The translations under genes and the position numbers were made by a program. Under the pieces are notes generated by a model. That model ran no database searches. It saw only the letters and a list, made by a program, of their open reading frames with translations, and was not told the origin of the DNA. From Ureibacillus xyleni (GTDB lineage: Bacteria > Bacillota > Bacilli > Bacillales_A > Planococcaceae): a stretch of 64,000 bases of DNA. Positions 1-9,523 of the stretch are shown here, in pieces (within the stretch, counting starts at the first letter, position 1; each line of letters begins with the position of its first letter). Location of the stretch: contig NZ_OBMQ01000015.1 in NCBI RefSeq assembly GCF_900217795.1, positions 35,837-99,836 on the forward strand, given 5' to 3'.

Positions 1-75
1 CCTTAAGAAAGTAGTAAAGAATTCTTAAAATATGAGGGGAAAAGATAAAAAATTTATTTTAATAAATTTACGTGT

Positions 76-262
76 CGCAAGCTTTCGGCGCAGAAAAGAA
101 TGCATCTTTAGTCCGGTGAGATGCGCAATTTTTGCACCTGACGCAAGCTTTCGGTGCAGAAAAGAATGCATCTCTAGTTCGGTGAGATGCGCAATTTTTG
201 CACCTGACGCAAGCTTTCGGTGCAGAAAAAGATGCGTCTCTACCCGGCGAGACGCATCTTTT
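76..262. repeat. 66-bp tandem repeat, about 2.8 copies
   Basis: Three direct copies start at 76, 142 and 208, so the period is exactly 66 bp. Each begins CGCAAGCTTTCGG and contains a short inverted repeat (GCATCT...AGATGC or GATGCGTCTC...GAGACGC). The last copy is cut short and its hairpin is the most perfect, running into a T-tract. An 87-codon reading frame runs through it, but it only reflects the repeat and lacks a ribosome site. The rest of bases 1-408 holds AT-rich DNA and the leader of the next gene; I see no other gene there. Confidence 0.85.
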
Positions 263-264
263 TT
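231..264 (+). terminator. Intrinsic terminator in last repeat unit
   Basis: A perfect 10-bp stem GATGCGTCTC (231-240) / GAGACGCATC (249-258) with an 8-nt loop is followed by six T. The A-tract before it would let it act on the minus strand too. It probably ends a + strand gene lying left of the window. Confidence 0.75.
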
Positions 265-408
265 GAAACTAATTCATATCCTGAAACGTATTTGAATATA
301 TAGCCGTCAAATATTAAGGAAATCTTCATTATTTTTTTGAAGGTTTCTTAATAATTAATAGTTAATATATTAAGTAATAAATATGTTATTGGTTTCAGGG
401 GTGATCAG

Positions 409-987
409 ATGAGTAAAGTCATTTACATAGTACTTACAGAGACTGGCTCTCTGTTATCAAGGGCCATTCAGTTATATACACATGAAAATTTTAATCATGT
501 TTCTATTTCATTTGATAGAGAATTAAATGAGATGTATAGTTTCGGTAGGAAGCGAGAAAATAACCCGTTTATCGGGGGATTTGTTCATGAAAATCCTTCA
601 TCCAAGCTGTTAAAAAGTGCAAGTTGTGCAGTTTATGAGTGCCCGGTGACAGAAGAGCAATATCATTTATTGAAGGAACATGTGCAGCATTACAAAGTCA
701 ATAAAAACGTATATAAATATAATTTTATTGGATTGTTTGGGGTTGCCTGTCGATTGAAAGTTAAGAGACATAATGCCTTTTTCTGCTCTCAATTTATCGC
801 AACCCTCTTCCAATACGTTGGGCTACCTCTATGTGGAAAGTGTCCGTACTTTATGAAACCCACTGACTTTATAAGGCTACCATACTTACAATTGCGTTAC
901 ACCGGCAATATTCAAGAATATACTCGAATATACCGGACAAAACCTATGAGAAACATACCTGTGTCCTCTATACAATATATTGCTTAA
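409..987 (+). CDS. Permuted papain-like (NlpC/P60, YiiX-type) hydrolase
   Basis: The 192-residue product resembles circularly permuted NlpC/P60-type cysteine hydrolases (YiiX/YebB-like). Visible marks are an early His in the HVSISF segment (about residue 30), the order seen in permuted members, and a later Cys in FFCSQFIA (about residue 127) as likely nucleophile. No signal peptide or membrane segment is seen, so it is probably cytosolic. ATG follows GGGGTGATCAG. Its stop overlaps the end of the convergent gene on the other strand by four bases. The substrate (lipid amide, peptide or thioester) cannot be read from sequence. Confidence 0.6.
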   Translation: MSKVIYIVLTETGSLLSRAIQLYTHENFNHVSISFDRELNEMYSFGRKRENNPFIGGFVHENPSSKLLKSASCAVYECPVTEEQYHLLKEHVQHYKVNKNVYKYNFIGLFGVACRLKVKRHNAFFCSQFIATLFQYVGLPLCGKCPYFMKPTDFIRLPYLQLRYTGNIQEYTRIYRTKPMRNIPVSSIQYIA

Positions 988-2441
988 GATTTAACGTACT
1001 TTGATACAAAATCACGAAGATCATAAAAGTGTGTTTCTATTTTAAGATACTTTTTATACACCTCTATTAACTTCTCAAAAAGCTCATATTGCTCAGTTGC
1101 AAAAAATACTTTTAATAAATTGCAAACATGATTAGACGTCTCTATGGCAATTTCAAAATATGGGCTTTTTTCATCTTGATATTGGGCAAGCCAAATTTCA
1201 ATCGATTGTAAAACATGTTGAGGTGAATTATGGACAATATAAGCAATATCTCGTTGTACCGTAGCTTCAATTCGATGAAGTAAATCTTGGTCGAATTGTG
1301 GAGCGTTAAAATAGTCATAAATACTAGTACATGAGGCGATATCATGTTTTCTTAGCAAAGATATTACTTCATCAAATTGCTCATTTTGAATAAGTGCATC
1401 AATTAAAATATAAAATATTTGTTCTAAATAATTTTTATTATACCGTTTAACTATTGTTGCTGGCTCAGGTTTCAAATTAGGTAAAACATCACTATATTCT
1501 ACAAGTAATTCGATTGAATGATTAATAAGTCGATCTCCATGAATTAAATATCTTCCGTATTCAATTACCTTTTTAATATTATTTTGCTGTGAAGCGTTCA
1601 CGGCTAACATATATATTAAAAGTGTATTTTCCTTTTCTGATAAAGCCCATTTTCCTTTTCCCCAAGATGACATTATTCCTTCTATTAATTTAGTTAACTT
1701 CTTATAATGCCGTTTTCCACCATTGAAATGCAAAATAAGGTTAAATAAATGGAGTTCCTTTAATTCGTAGGAGCGAACATTTATTAAATCCAATTTTTTT
1801 ATAAGGTTATTCGTAATTACAACAGATTGATTCAATGAATAATGCTTTTCTAATATATTTTTATAGCGATGAATTAACTGAATTACATCCACGATAGTTT
1901 GTAATGGAGTTTGTAAAAAAATGGAGTATATTTTTTTGGCAAATAATATATCCCAAAATTTACTTTTATCGTTATAGATAATATGCAAGAGGAACTTATT
2001 ACCAACTTGGAATAAGTGAATTTCATGAAGTCCACCTGCAGGAATCGAAAGTTTTATATCTTTCCCAAAAGCGAGTGCAATTAAATTATCAAATTCAAGA
2101 TAATTATGTATAAGTAAATAATCGAAAATTGCCTTTTTTCCGTTCTCCGATGCAAGAAATGAACGGAGACGGTCATTAGCGTTTTCTATATCAATGGTTG
2201 TCGTCTGAAAAATTGAATGCAAAAATAAGTCGATATTTCCCCAATATTCTTGAACAGTCGAGTAGATGATATTTTTAGCATTTTCTTCGGTTATGAGAAT
2301 GGAATCGAGAGCAAGTAGGGAGCCAAAAATGCCTTTATCAATTTCTCTATGGCATGGACATATTCTTTCAATAGCTTCTTCAAGAAAGTTGCCGACTCTA
2401 CCTTTTGTTTCAGTAAGTAGCAGCTCATCAATTTTTTGCAA
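984..2441 (-). CDS. Unknown helical protein, 485 aa
   Basis: I do not recognise this protein. It starts at TTG (2441) behind AAGGGAGGG, so translation looks real. The sequence is mostly amphipathic helix, Leu/Ile/Asn/Lys rich, without signal peptide or membrane segments. The C-terminal half has loosely repeating helix pairs reminiscent of TPR-like scaffolds, but no motif is decisive. A CPCH cluster sits near residue 30. It is monocistronic and converges with the upstream hydrolase gene with a 4-nt overlap. A helical-repeat scaffold is the best guess; no function is assigned. Confidence 0.6.
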   Translation of the reverse strand: MQKIDELLLTETKGRVGNFLEEAIERICPCHREIDKGIFGSLLALDSILITEENAKNIIYSTVQEYWGNIDLFLHSIFQTTTIDIENANDRLRSFLASENGKKAIFDYLLIHNYLEFDNLIALAFGKDIKLSIPAGGLHEIHLFQVGNKFLLHIIYNDKSKFWDILFAKKIYSIFLQTPLQTIVDVIQLIHRYKNILEKHYSLNQSVVITNNLIKKLDLINVRSYELKELHLFNLILHFNGGKRHYKKLTKLIEGIMSSWGKGKWALSEKENTLLIYMLAVNASQQNNIKKVIEYGRYLIHGDRLINHSIELLVEYSDVLPNLKPEPATIVKRYNKNYLEQIFYILIDALIQNEQFDEVISLLRKHDIASCTSIYDYFNAPQFDQDLLHRIEATVQRDIAYIVHNSPQHVLQSIEIWLAQYQDEKSPYFEIAIETSNHVCNLLKVFFATEQYELFEKLIEVYKKYLKIETHFYDLRDFVSKYVKS

Positions 2442-2521
2442 ATAAAACCCTCCCTTAAAAGAGAATCATACCAAGAATATACCAAATTTTCACAAAGTAG
2501 TTGAATTAAATTTTTAAAACG

Positions 2522-2704
2522 TTATTTTTTACTATTTTTCATTGTGTAGGCTGCTAAAATCGTAGCGATATAAATGACTACTGTTACAAGTATACTTCCA
2601 ACAGGGACTTTTCCAGTATTTATATAGTTTTTTACGAGATTAATTGTAAAGAGTACAGATATAAAAAGGCATATATAGAAATGTCGTTTACTTTTATTAT
2701 TCAT
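2522..2704 (-). CDS. Small membrane protein, 60 aa
   Basis: A 60-residue protein with two predicted membrane helices (about residues 9-25 and 36-54), a basic N-terminus and a basic C-terminal tail. The ATG is preceded by GTGAGGG at good spacing, which is why I accept so short a gene. It lies upstream of the unknown 485-aa gene on the same strand, about 80 bp away, and could be its partner, but a separate ribosome site precedes each. Function unknown. Confidence 0.6.
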   Translation of the reverse strand: MNNKSKRHFYICLFISVLFTINLVKNYINTGKVPVGSILVTVVIYIATILAAYTMKNSKK

Positions 2705-2815
2705 GCACGAACCCTCACTAAATTTTATTTTTATTTATGTTATCAGAAGTAAATACCCATCGCAAAGAGTGTTAAGATAGACTATAGATATTAGTCAAAT
2801 GTGAGGAATTTTAAT

Positions 2816-3745
2816 ATGAATTATTTATCGATGATATTCTTCCAAATTGTCGCACCGATTTTATTACTACTAATTGTAGGGGTGTTGTTACAGAAGAAGT
2901 TTCAATTTAATTTAAAGGCAATGTCCCAACTGATTACATACTGTTTTATGCCAGTAGCAGTATTTTTGAATATTTATGAGACAACGATAGAATTGTCTGT
3001 ATTAGGGCAAGTGGCAATTTTCATTATGTTGTTTATAGGGTGCCAAATGCTCTTAAGTCATTACATCGCAAAAGTTTTAAAGCTAAATCGAATGGAATCT
3101 GCTGTATTTAAAAACAGTGTTGTGTTAATTAACTCTGGAAATTATGGAATCCCTGTAGCACAAATGGTCTTTTCTACACAACCAATAGGGGTCGCAATCC
3201 AAGTAATTCTTGTTATTTTTCAAAATATGACGACCTATACATATGGCCTGTATAATTTAATTTCATCTACAAAATCAGGGGTAGAAATAGTAAAAGATTT
3301 TGTAAAAATGCCCATTGTTCATGGTTTAATTTTGGGGGTAATTTTAAATGTATTAAATTTTGAAATTCCTCAAACAGTAAGGATTCCCTTAGACCATATT
3401 TCAGAAGGGTTTATTGCAGTTGCTTTAATTACACTTGGGGCACAGCTATCCCAAATTGAATTAAAGACAATGATTAATAAGACGATTGTAATTAGTTGTT
3501 TTACGAGACTAGTAGTAGGACCTGCAACGGCACTCTTGATTATTTATTTGTTAGGATTAGATGGGGTAGTGGCACAATCATTATTTATTGCAAGCGCCTT
3601 TCCAACTTCCAGAAACAGTTCAAGCCTCGCTTTAGAGTATGATGTAGAGTCAAATACTGCAGCTCAAACCGTGTTGTTTTCAACAATTGTTAGCTGTATA
3701 ACCGTAACGATTGTTATTTATTTATCAACTATATTGTTTACTTAA
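2816..3745 (+). CDS. AEC (auxin efflux carrier) family permease
   Basis: A 309-residue integral membrane protein with about ten hydrophobic segments in two halves, typical of the AEC/malonate-malate efflux family. The central NSGNYGIPVA motif matches the Asn/Gly/Pro crossover region of the family. I start it at ATG 2816 because GTGAGG lies 9 nt upstream; the GTG at 2801 would place the ribosome site inside the gene. Substrates in the family include malate and other organic anions; the sequence does not decide. It stands alone and ends at a strong terminator. Confidence 0.8.
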   Translation: MNYLSMIFFQIVAPILLLLIVGVLLQKKFQFNLKAMSQLITYCFMPVAVFLNIYETTIELSVLGQVAIFIMLFIGCQMLLSHYIAKVLKLNRMESAVFKNSVVLINSGNYGIPVAQMVFSTQPIGVAIQVILVIFQNMTTYTYGLYNLISSTKSGVEIVKDFVKMPIVHGLILGVILNVLNFEIPQTVRIPLDHISEGFIAVALITLGAQLSQIELKTMINKTIVISCFTRLVVGPATALLIIYLLGLDGVVAQSLFIASAFPTSRNSSSLALEYDVESNTAAQTVLFSTIVSCITVTIVIYLSTILFT

Positions 3746-3770
3746 CACCTTTCAAATGGAAGGTGTTTTT
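3744..3770 (+). terminator. Terminator of AEC permease gene
   Basis: An 8-bp stem AACACCTT (3744-3751) / AAGGTGTT (3760-3767), with an 8-nt loop and continuing T-tract. It overlaps the stop codon. Confidence 0.85.
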
Positions 3771-3781
3771 TGTTTACAATA

Positions 3782-3826
3782 AAAAAGCTTTGCATTCCGA
3801 ACAATCTCGAAATACAAAGCTTTTGG
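3782..3826 (-). terminator. Terminator of katA
   Basis: On the minus strand an AAAAGCTTTG arm pairs with CAAAGCTTTT, followed by a T-rich tail at about 3782. It lies 65-110 bp after the catalase stop codon. Confidence 0.75.
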
Positions 3827-3890
3827 ATTTGGACATCAATGAAGTGAGATTAGGATCTTGTAGAAAGATGCATAATCTTAAACGATCAAA

Positions 3891-5387
3891 TTATTGACCT
3901 ACTTTTGAAAGGTAAGGGTTTGAAAGATCCATTCCATCTAAAGTTAGACCAAGTGCTTTTGCTACACCTTCACCATAAGCTGGGTCAGCTAAGTAGCAAT
4001 GTAAAATATGGCGACGTTGAATGAATTCCTCAACACCTTGTAAGTTTGCAGCAGTGTTTTCGAATAGACGTTGTTTTTCTTCTGCTGTCATTAAGTTAAA
4101 TAGCTTACCAGGTTGCTCGAAGTAGTTGTTGTCATCTTCACGGAAGTCATAGATGCCAGCACCACCATCAAGCTCTAGTAATGGCTCTTTTAAGTCAGGG
4201 TTGTGTTCCCATTCACCATAGCTGTTTGGCTCATAACCTAATGTAGAACCTAAGTTGCCATCAAAACGCATTGCACCATCACGATGGAATGTACGGAATG
4301 GGCATTTTGGAGCGTTTACAGGTAACATATAGTGGTTTACACCTAAACGGTAGCGTTGGGCATCAGCATAAGCGAAAATACGTCCTTGTAACATACGGTC
4401 TGGTGAGAAGCCAATACCAGGCACAATATTAGAAGGAGCAAAAGCCGCTTGTTCCACTTCTGCAAAGTAGTTGTCTGGGTTTTTATTTAATTCGAACTCA
4501 CCCACTGGAATTAGAGGGAAGTCTTTTTTATACCAAACTTTTGTTAAGTCAAATGGATTGTATGGTAATTCTTTTGCTTGTTCTTCTGTCATCACTTGGA
4601 TGTACATTTTCCATTTAGGGAATTCTCCGCGTTCAATTGATTCATAAAGGTCGCGTTGAGAAGACTCACGATCCTTACCGATAATATCAGCAGCTTCAGC
4701 ATCTGTTAAGTTTTTAATTCCTTGCTCTGTACGGAAGTGGAATTTTACCCATACACGTTCATTTTCAGCGTTAATGAAGCTATAAGTATGAGAACCAAAA
4801 CCGTGCATATGACGGTAACCATCTGGAATACCACGGTCAGACATTACGATCGTTACTTGGTGTAATGCTTCTGGTAGGGATGTCCAGAAATCCCAGTTAC
4901 TATTTGCGTTATGCATATTTGTACGTGGGTCACGTTTAACTACATGGTTTAAGTCTGTGAAATGTAATGGATCACGGAAGAAGAATACAGGTGTGTTGTT
5001 CCCAACTAAGTCCCAGTTACCTTCCTCAGTATAGAACTTTAATGCAAAACCGCGAATATCACGCTCTGCATCTGCAGCACCACGTTCACCAGCTACTGTT
5101 GAGAAACGAGCGAACATTGGTGTTTGTTTCCCAACTTCAGAGAAAATTTTTGCTTTTGTATATTTTGTAATGTCGTGAGTTACAGTGAAAGTACCGAATG
5201 CGCCAGAACCTTTTGCGTGCATACGACGTTCAGGGATCACTTCACGGTTAAAGTTTGCTAATTTTTCTACTAACCAAACATCTTGAAGTAAAAGAGGTCC
5301 ACGTTTTCCAGCAGACATTGAATCATGGTTACTTACTACTGGAGAACCACCAGCAGTTGTAAAACGACGGCTTTTATCATTAGTCAT
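3891..5387 (-). CDS. katA: Catalase, monofunctional heme type
   Basis: Dismutates hydrogen peroxide to water and oxygen in the cytoplasm. At 498 residues it is a small-subunit clade-3 catalase. Visible family residues are the distal His57 in [11 protein letters not shown], the Asn of VGNNTPVFF (about 130), and the proximal heme Tyr in [14 protein letters not shown] (about 340). ATG is preceded by AGGAGGTAATT. The gene is monocistronic with its own terminator. A PerR-like box about 70 bp upstream fits peroxide induction, as is known for Bacillus katA. Nothing is missing. Confidence 0.97.
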   Translation of the reverse strand: MTNDKSRRFTTAGGSPVVSNHDSMSAGKRGPLLLQDVWLVEKLANFNREVIPERRMHAKGSGAFGTFTVTHDITKYTKAKIFSEVGKQTPMFARFSTVAGERGAADAERDIRGFALKFYTEEGNWDLVGNNTPVFFFRDPLHFTDLNHVVKRDPRTNMHNANSNWDFWTSLPEALHQVTIVMSDRGIPDGYRHMHGFGSHTYSFINAENERVWVKFHFRTEQGIKNLTDAEAADIIGKDRESSQRDLYESIERGEFPKWKMYIQVMTEEQAKELPYNPFDLTKVWYKKDFPLIPVGEFELNKNPDNYFAEVEQAAFAPSNIVPGIGFSPDRMLQGRIFAYADAQRYRLGVNHYMLPVNAPKCPFRTFHRDGAMRFDGNLGSTLGYEPNSYGEWEHNPDLKEPLLELDGGAGIYDFREDDNNYFEQPGKLFNLMTAEEKQRLFENTAANLQGVEEFIQRRHILHCYLADPAYGEGVAKALGLTLDGMDLSNPYLSKVGQ

Positions 5388-5791
5388 ATTAATTACCTCC
5401 TAAAATAAAACTCTACGTAAATTACTATAACAAATACAAATCGTAATTTCTACTAAATTATAATAATTCTTTTTAAGAAATTTATATTTTATAGTTTTTA
5501 CTATTTAGAGGTTGGAAATGGAAAGGTCATTACAATCGTTGGCATGTCGCATTTTGTTGTAATTACTCGATATATCTGTATCTTATACAACCCTAATTAA
5601 GGTGATAAGTAATGGGAAATTGCAAGAATTTATTACGGAAAAAGGCATTTTCAGTACCCTTATTGAAAATGGAGTTACCTAATTGAAAATAGAATTGTTA
5701 AATGTTATTGAAAAAGCAACCAGTTATGTTAAGTTTTCTAAATATACACCGACAGTTAAACATAACAATACTTTGAAAGGATTTTAAAAAA
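5388..5791. other. Divergent intergenic region katA / SLC13 permease
   Basis: About 400 bp without a convincing gene. It holds the katA leader and PerR-like box, and the leader of the permease. A 24-codon frame at 5612-5686 follows AAGGTGAT, but nothing else supports it. An inverted repeat TTATGTT...AACATAA (around 5726-5766) lies just before the permease start. Confidence 0.5.
5458..5472 (-). promoter_or_regulatory. Candidate PerR box of katA
   Basis: TTATAATAATTCTTT matches 11 of 14 defined positions of the PerR consensus TTATAAT-N-ATTATAA, with one half-site perfect. It lies 71 nt upstream of the katA start, the right place for a peroxide-responsive repressor. In AT-rich DNA a chance match is possible. 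Confidence 0.45.
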
Positions 5792-7639
5792 TTGGAATTA
5801 ACAGTAACATTTATTATTTTAGGTTTAACAATTTTATTGTTTACGACAAATAAAGTTCGAGGAGATTTAGTTGCTGTAACTGCTTTACTTGCTTTTGTTG
5901 TATTTGGTATATTAACCCCAACTGAAGCGTTAGCGGGCTTTTCAAATTCTGTTGTTATTATGATTGCAGGTCTTTTTGTTATAGGAGCTGGACTATTAAG
6001 AACAGGACTAGCTGGGATAGCTGGCAATTTACTTTTAAAATGGTCTGGGGATAGCGAGTTAAAGTTGTTTATCTTACTGCTGATTATCGTTGCAATAGTC
6101 GGGGCATTTATGAGTAATACGGGTACTGTTGCTTTAATGTTACCGATTGTTGTAAGTATTGCAATGAGTATAAAGGTTAGCCCATCCAAGTTTTTATTAC
6201 CACTATCATATATAGCAAGCATGTCTGGTCTTATGACATTAATTGCATCTCCACCAAACTTAATTGTTAGTCAAACACTTGAGGATAATGGGTTTGGAAA
6301 ATTAGGATTTTTTGATATTACACCAATTGGAATTATTGCTACGATTACAGTGATTGTTTATTTGGTTATTGTTCGGAATAAGTTATTGCCCAATGAAAAA
6401 AGTAGAGTAAATAATGATGCGGGCTATAAGCTATCTCCGAAAAAAATCGTACAAGAATACCACTTAAACAATCGGCTCTTTCGAATTTATGTTCCTGAAA
6501 ACTCAAAAATTATTAATCGTCCACTTTCTGATTTGAAATTACCGGCAATGTACCAAATTTACATTATGAAAATCCATCGTCATCAAAGTGAAGGGATTAA
6601 ACTTATGCCAATTACTTATCAGGAAATGGCAGGACCCTCTAGCATTATACATCCTACCGATGAATTTTATGTTCAAGGTGAAAAACAGGATGTAATGAAA
6701 TTTGTTGAGGATTATGGTCTGGAGCTAAGAGAATTTGAAACAGAAGATAAAGGGTATCTTATTTCGAAGCAAATTGGCGTTGCTGAAGTTTTATTAACTC
6801 CTCAATCTCGTTTAATTGGAGAAACGGTAAGTAAAATTGGTTTCCGTGAAAAATATAATTTGAATATATTAGGGATTAATCAAAAAGGGGATTATTTATT
6901 ACAAAATATGGCGAACAAAAAGCTGCGTTTCGGGGATGCTATTTTAGTACAAGGGGCATGGGAGGAAATTGAACTTTTGTCTAGAGAGACCCATGATGTT
7001 GTCGTTGTAGGTAAACCGAAAGAACATGCTGGTATGGCTGCGGCAACGGGGAAAGCTCCAATTGCTGCTATTATTTTATTGTTAATGGTTGGCTGTATGG
7101 TATTGGAAGTATTAGATGCGGTCATTTTAGTATTAATTGGCGCTGTATTAATGATAATTACCGGCTGCCTCCGTAATATGGATGATGCCTATGAAAAGAT
7201 AAATTTTGAAAGCATTGTACTAGTTGCTGCTATGCTTCCGATGGCAACAGCACTACAAAAAACCGGTGGAATGACGATAATTTCTGACGGGATGATTGAT
7301 ATGCTTGGTCGTTATGGTCCTTATGGGGTCTTAATTGGGATATATTTAATTACCATTATTTTTGGGCAGTTTGTTAGTAATACTGCTACTGCTGTATTAT
7401 TTGCACCAATTGCCATGAATGCCGCAATAATAATGGATGTGAGTCCCTATACCTTCATGATTGCGGTTGCTGCAGCTGCAGGCATGGCCTTTGCCACACC
7501 AATTGCTTCTCCCACAAACTCGTTAGTATTGACGGCTGGTGGATATAAATTTATTGATTTTGTCCGTGTCGGGGTACCTTTACAAATTATTATGTTTATC
7601 GTCATGATGATTGCTATTCCACTAATTTATCCGTTTTAA
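5792..7639 (+). CDS. SLC13-type permease with TrkA-C domains
   Basis: A 615-residue membrane protein of the SLC13/DASS and citrate-transporter type. Residues 1-200 and 415-615 form two sets of about five to six membrane helices carrying the paired SNTGTVALMLP and SNTATAVLFAP signatures and the paired SPPNL / SPTNS loops of Na+/dicarboxylate transporters. Between them, about residues 215-400, lie two soluble domains resembling TrkA-C (RCK_C), often ligand-sensing. Start is TTG 5792, behind AAAGG at 11 nt. Likely substrate is a di/tricarboxylate or sulfate; not decidable. Single gene with its own terminator. Confidence 0.85.
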   Translation: MELTVTFIILGLTILLFTTNKVRGDLVAVTALLAFVVFGILTPTEALAGFSNSVVIMIAGLFVIGAGLLRTGLAGIAGNLLLKWSGDSELKLFILLLIIVAIVGAFMSNTGTVALMLPIVVSIAMSIKVSPSKFLLPLSYIASMSGLMTLIASPPNLIVSQTLEDNGFGKLGFFDITPIGIIATITVIVYLVIVRNKLLPNEKSRVNNDAGYKLSPKKIVQEYHLNNRLFRIYVPENSKIINRPLSDLKLPAMYQIYIMKIHRHQSEGIKLMPITYQEMAGPSSIIHPTDEFYVQGEKQDVMKFVEDYGLELREFETEDKGYLISKQIGVAEVLLTPQSRLIGETVSKIGFREKYNLNILGINQKGDYLLQNMANKKLRFGDAILVQGAWEEIELLSRETHDVVVVGKPKEHAGMAAATGKAPIAAIILLLMVGCMVLEVLDAVILVLIGAVLMIITGCLRNMDDAYEKINFESIVLVAAMLPMATALQKTGGMTIISDGMIDMLGRYGPYGVLIGIYLITIIFGQFVSNTATAVLFAPIAMNAAIIMDVSPYTFMIAVAAAAGMAFATPIASPTNSLVLTAGGYKFIDFVRVGVPLQIIMFIVMMIAIPLIYPF

Positions 7640-7644
7640 AGTTA

Positions 7645-7675
7645 AGGCAGTTTCCAAATGGAGGCTGTCTTTTTA
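7645..7675 (+). terminator. Terminator of SLC13 permease gene
   Basis: The stem GGCAGTTTCC / GGAGGCTGTC, including G-T pairs, has loop AAAT and is followed by TTTTT. Confidence 0.75.
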
Positions 7676-7822
7676 TAATGTCGTGAAAGTACGAGTTGCT
7701 ACCCATCTATTACACATTTGAAAGTTCTATGTCATATATGTAAAATACATCTTTTTCATGTGTCGAATATTGTTGAAATTGCAAATTTTTATCTTCAAAA
7801 TGAAAGTAATGGAGGTGCGAAG

Positions 7823-8869
7823 ATGAATGTACAAGAGACAGAGCAATTTTTAATTCAATATAAGAACGAAATGCTTTTAAGTGATTGTTGGTACAAAAAT
7901 AGAATAACTGAAATTAGAGAAATTAATGAATACATACCTACTACTGATGAGTTGATTTTTGGCGCAAAAGTTGCTTGGCGCAATAGTAACCGATGCATTG
8001 GACGCCTTTTTTGGCAATCGCTACAAGTCTTTGATGAACGTCTACTAGAAACTGAAGAACAGATGTTTCAAGCTCTACTTCGACATATTCATTATGCAAC
8101 GAATAACGGCAAAATTCGACCGGCAATTACAATATTTAGAGAAAATGATGTTCGAATTTGGAACTATCAATTAATACGCTATGCTGGATATGAAGGAGAA
8201 AATGGTGTCATTGGTGATCCTGATTCTATTGAGTTTACGAAGGTTTGCCAACAGCTTGGATGGGAGGGGGAAGGAACTCCTTTTGATATCTTACCTATTG
8301 TTATCCAAATAGGAGAAAATGATCCAAAACTATTCTCAATCCCAGAAGAGTATATACTCGAAGTTCCAATACGTCATCCGCAGTATGAATCATTTTCTGA
8401 ACTTGATTTAAAGTGGTATGCGGTCCCACTCGTATCAAACATGAAATTAAGTTGTGGAGGAATCCAGTACAATGCTGCACCATTTAACGGATGGTATATG
8501 GGAACGGAAATAGGCGCGCGTAATTTTGCAGATGAATCACGTTATAATATGCTTCCTAAGGTTGCTGAACTTATGGGTCTTGATACAAAATCAAATATTT
8601 CACTATGGAAAGATCGCGCTCTTGTGGAGTTAAACCTAGCTGTTCTTCATTCCTTTAAAGAAGATGGTGTAAGTATTGTGGATCACCATACAGCTAGCCA
8701 ACAGTTTAAGTTATTTGAACAACAGGAAATAGCAGAAGAGCGACAAGTGACGGGAAATTGGACGTGGCTTATCCCACCTGTATCGCCTGCTACTACCCAC
8801 ATTTTTCATAAGCCAATAGCCAATATTATAAAAAAGCCAAATTACTTCTATCAAAAAAATCCTTATTAA
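7823..8869 (+). CDS. nos: Nitric oxide synthase oxygenase
   Basis: Bacterial NOS makes nitric oxide and citrulline from arginine via N-hydroxyarginine. The 348-residue product is an oxygenase domain only, as in Bacillus, so electrons must come from a separate reductase. The heme thiolate is Cys58 in [11 protein letters not shown]; the arginine-binding Glu lies in [13 protein letters not shown]; the pterin-side C-terminal [10 protein letters not shown] segment is present. I start at ATG 7823 because GGAGGTG precedes it; the longer frame from 7718 has no ribosome site. Monocistronic. In Bacillus NOS-derived NO protects against oxidative stress and antibiotics. Confidence 0.95.
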   Translation: MNVQETEQFLIQYKNEMLLSDCWYKNRITEIREINEYIPTTDELIFGAKVAWRNSNRCIGRLFWQSLQVFDERLLETEEQMFQALLRHIHYATNNGKIRPAITIFRENDVRIWNYQLIRYAGYEGENGVIGDPDSIEFTKVCQQLGWEGEGTPFDILPIVIQIGENDPKLFSIPEEYILEVPIRHPQYESFSELDLKWYAVPLVSNMKLSCGGIQYNAAPFNGWYMGTEIGARNFADESRYNMLPKVAELMGLDTKSNISLWKDRALVELNLAVLHSFKEDGVSIVDHHTASQQFKLFEQQEIAEERQVTGNWTWLIPPVSPATTHIFHKPIANIIKKPNYFYQKNPY

Positions 8870-8870
8870 A

Positions 8871-8905
8871 ATAAGAGATGTGCCAAAGTACAGCACATCT
8901 CTTAT
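8871..8905. terminator. Bidirectional terminator nos / Mrr-like gene
   Basis: A 13-bp perfect stem ATAAGAGATGTGC / GCACATCTCTTAT with a 9-nt loop sits between two convergent genes and reaches the last codon of the minus-strand gene. A T-rich stretch follows on the + strand. Confidence 0.8.
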
Positions 8906-9456
8906 CTTTTCTTCAAGATCATATCAATTAGCTCATCCCGGTCAATTAAATATACATCGTTTGATTCGGCTAATTTTTCTGCTTGTTTTGTAAAGTAACT
9001 ATTTGTTACAACCCATGCTTGTGTTGCATCATACATTTTTAGTGCACCGATAATTTCTTGAACCGCCTTTACACCAACTGAGCCTGAATAACGTTTTGCT
9101 TGAACAGCGATGGTATCTTCACGATCTTTTAAAATTAAATCTGCTCCGAAATCTCCCGAAGTTTTTGTATAAGATACTTTAAATCCACGTTGTTTAAAAA
9201 GTAATCCTAAATATTGTTCAAACTCTTCACCTGTCATCGCATCAATTTGTTTAATCCCGGCTTTTCTAAGGCGAGCAAAGCCTCGAGTCCCACGCCATAT
9301 TTTGAAAAAAACTACAAGTACAACAAATACAATGATAGAAGCAAGAGCACCATTTGTAGATTGCGTATAATACCAACCAGCATAACCAACTACGGCTAGT
9401 AATAGTAATGATGGAAATAATCGGATTCGTTTCTTCTTCTCTTTGCGTTTTCGCAA
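8902..9456 (-). CDS. Membrane-anchored Mrr-like restriction endonuclease domain protein
   Basis: The 184-residue product starts with a very basic stretch and two membrane helices (about residues 12-30 and 37-52), then a soluble Mrr_cat domain. The nuclease signature is visible: EEFEQYLGLLF, then GDFGADLIL (catalytic Asp) and IAVQAKRY (the QxK motif). Such proteins are widespread in Bacillales as predicted modification- or damage-dependent nucleases tied to the membrane; their role is not settled. TTG start at 9456 behind AAGGGG, about 11 nt away. No methylase or other defence gene lies beside it. Confidence 0.8.
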   Translation of the reverse strand: MRKRKEKKKRIRLFPSLLLLAVVGYAGWYYTQSTNGALASIIVFVVLVVFFKIWRGTRGFARLRKAGIKQIDAMTGEEFEQYLGLLFKQRGFKVSYTKTSGDFGADLILKDREDTIAVQAKRYSGSVGVKAVQEIIGALKMYDATQAWVVTNSYFTKQAEKLAESNDVYLIDRDELIDMILKKR

Positions 9457-9523
9457 AATGGTTAACCCCTTTTAATACAATATTAAAGCTATTGTATCAT
9501 AAAAAGGGTACGTATGTTTGTAT

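Noticed and set aside
32-295. 87-codon frame across the 66-bp repeat
   Set aside because: No ribosome site, and the protein only mirrors the DNA repeat and terminator.
5612-5686. 24-codon frame with AAGGTGAT before it
   Set aside because: Too short, no recognisable product, and the other frames are equally open; not supported.
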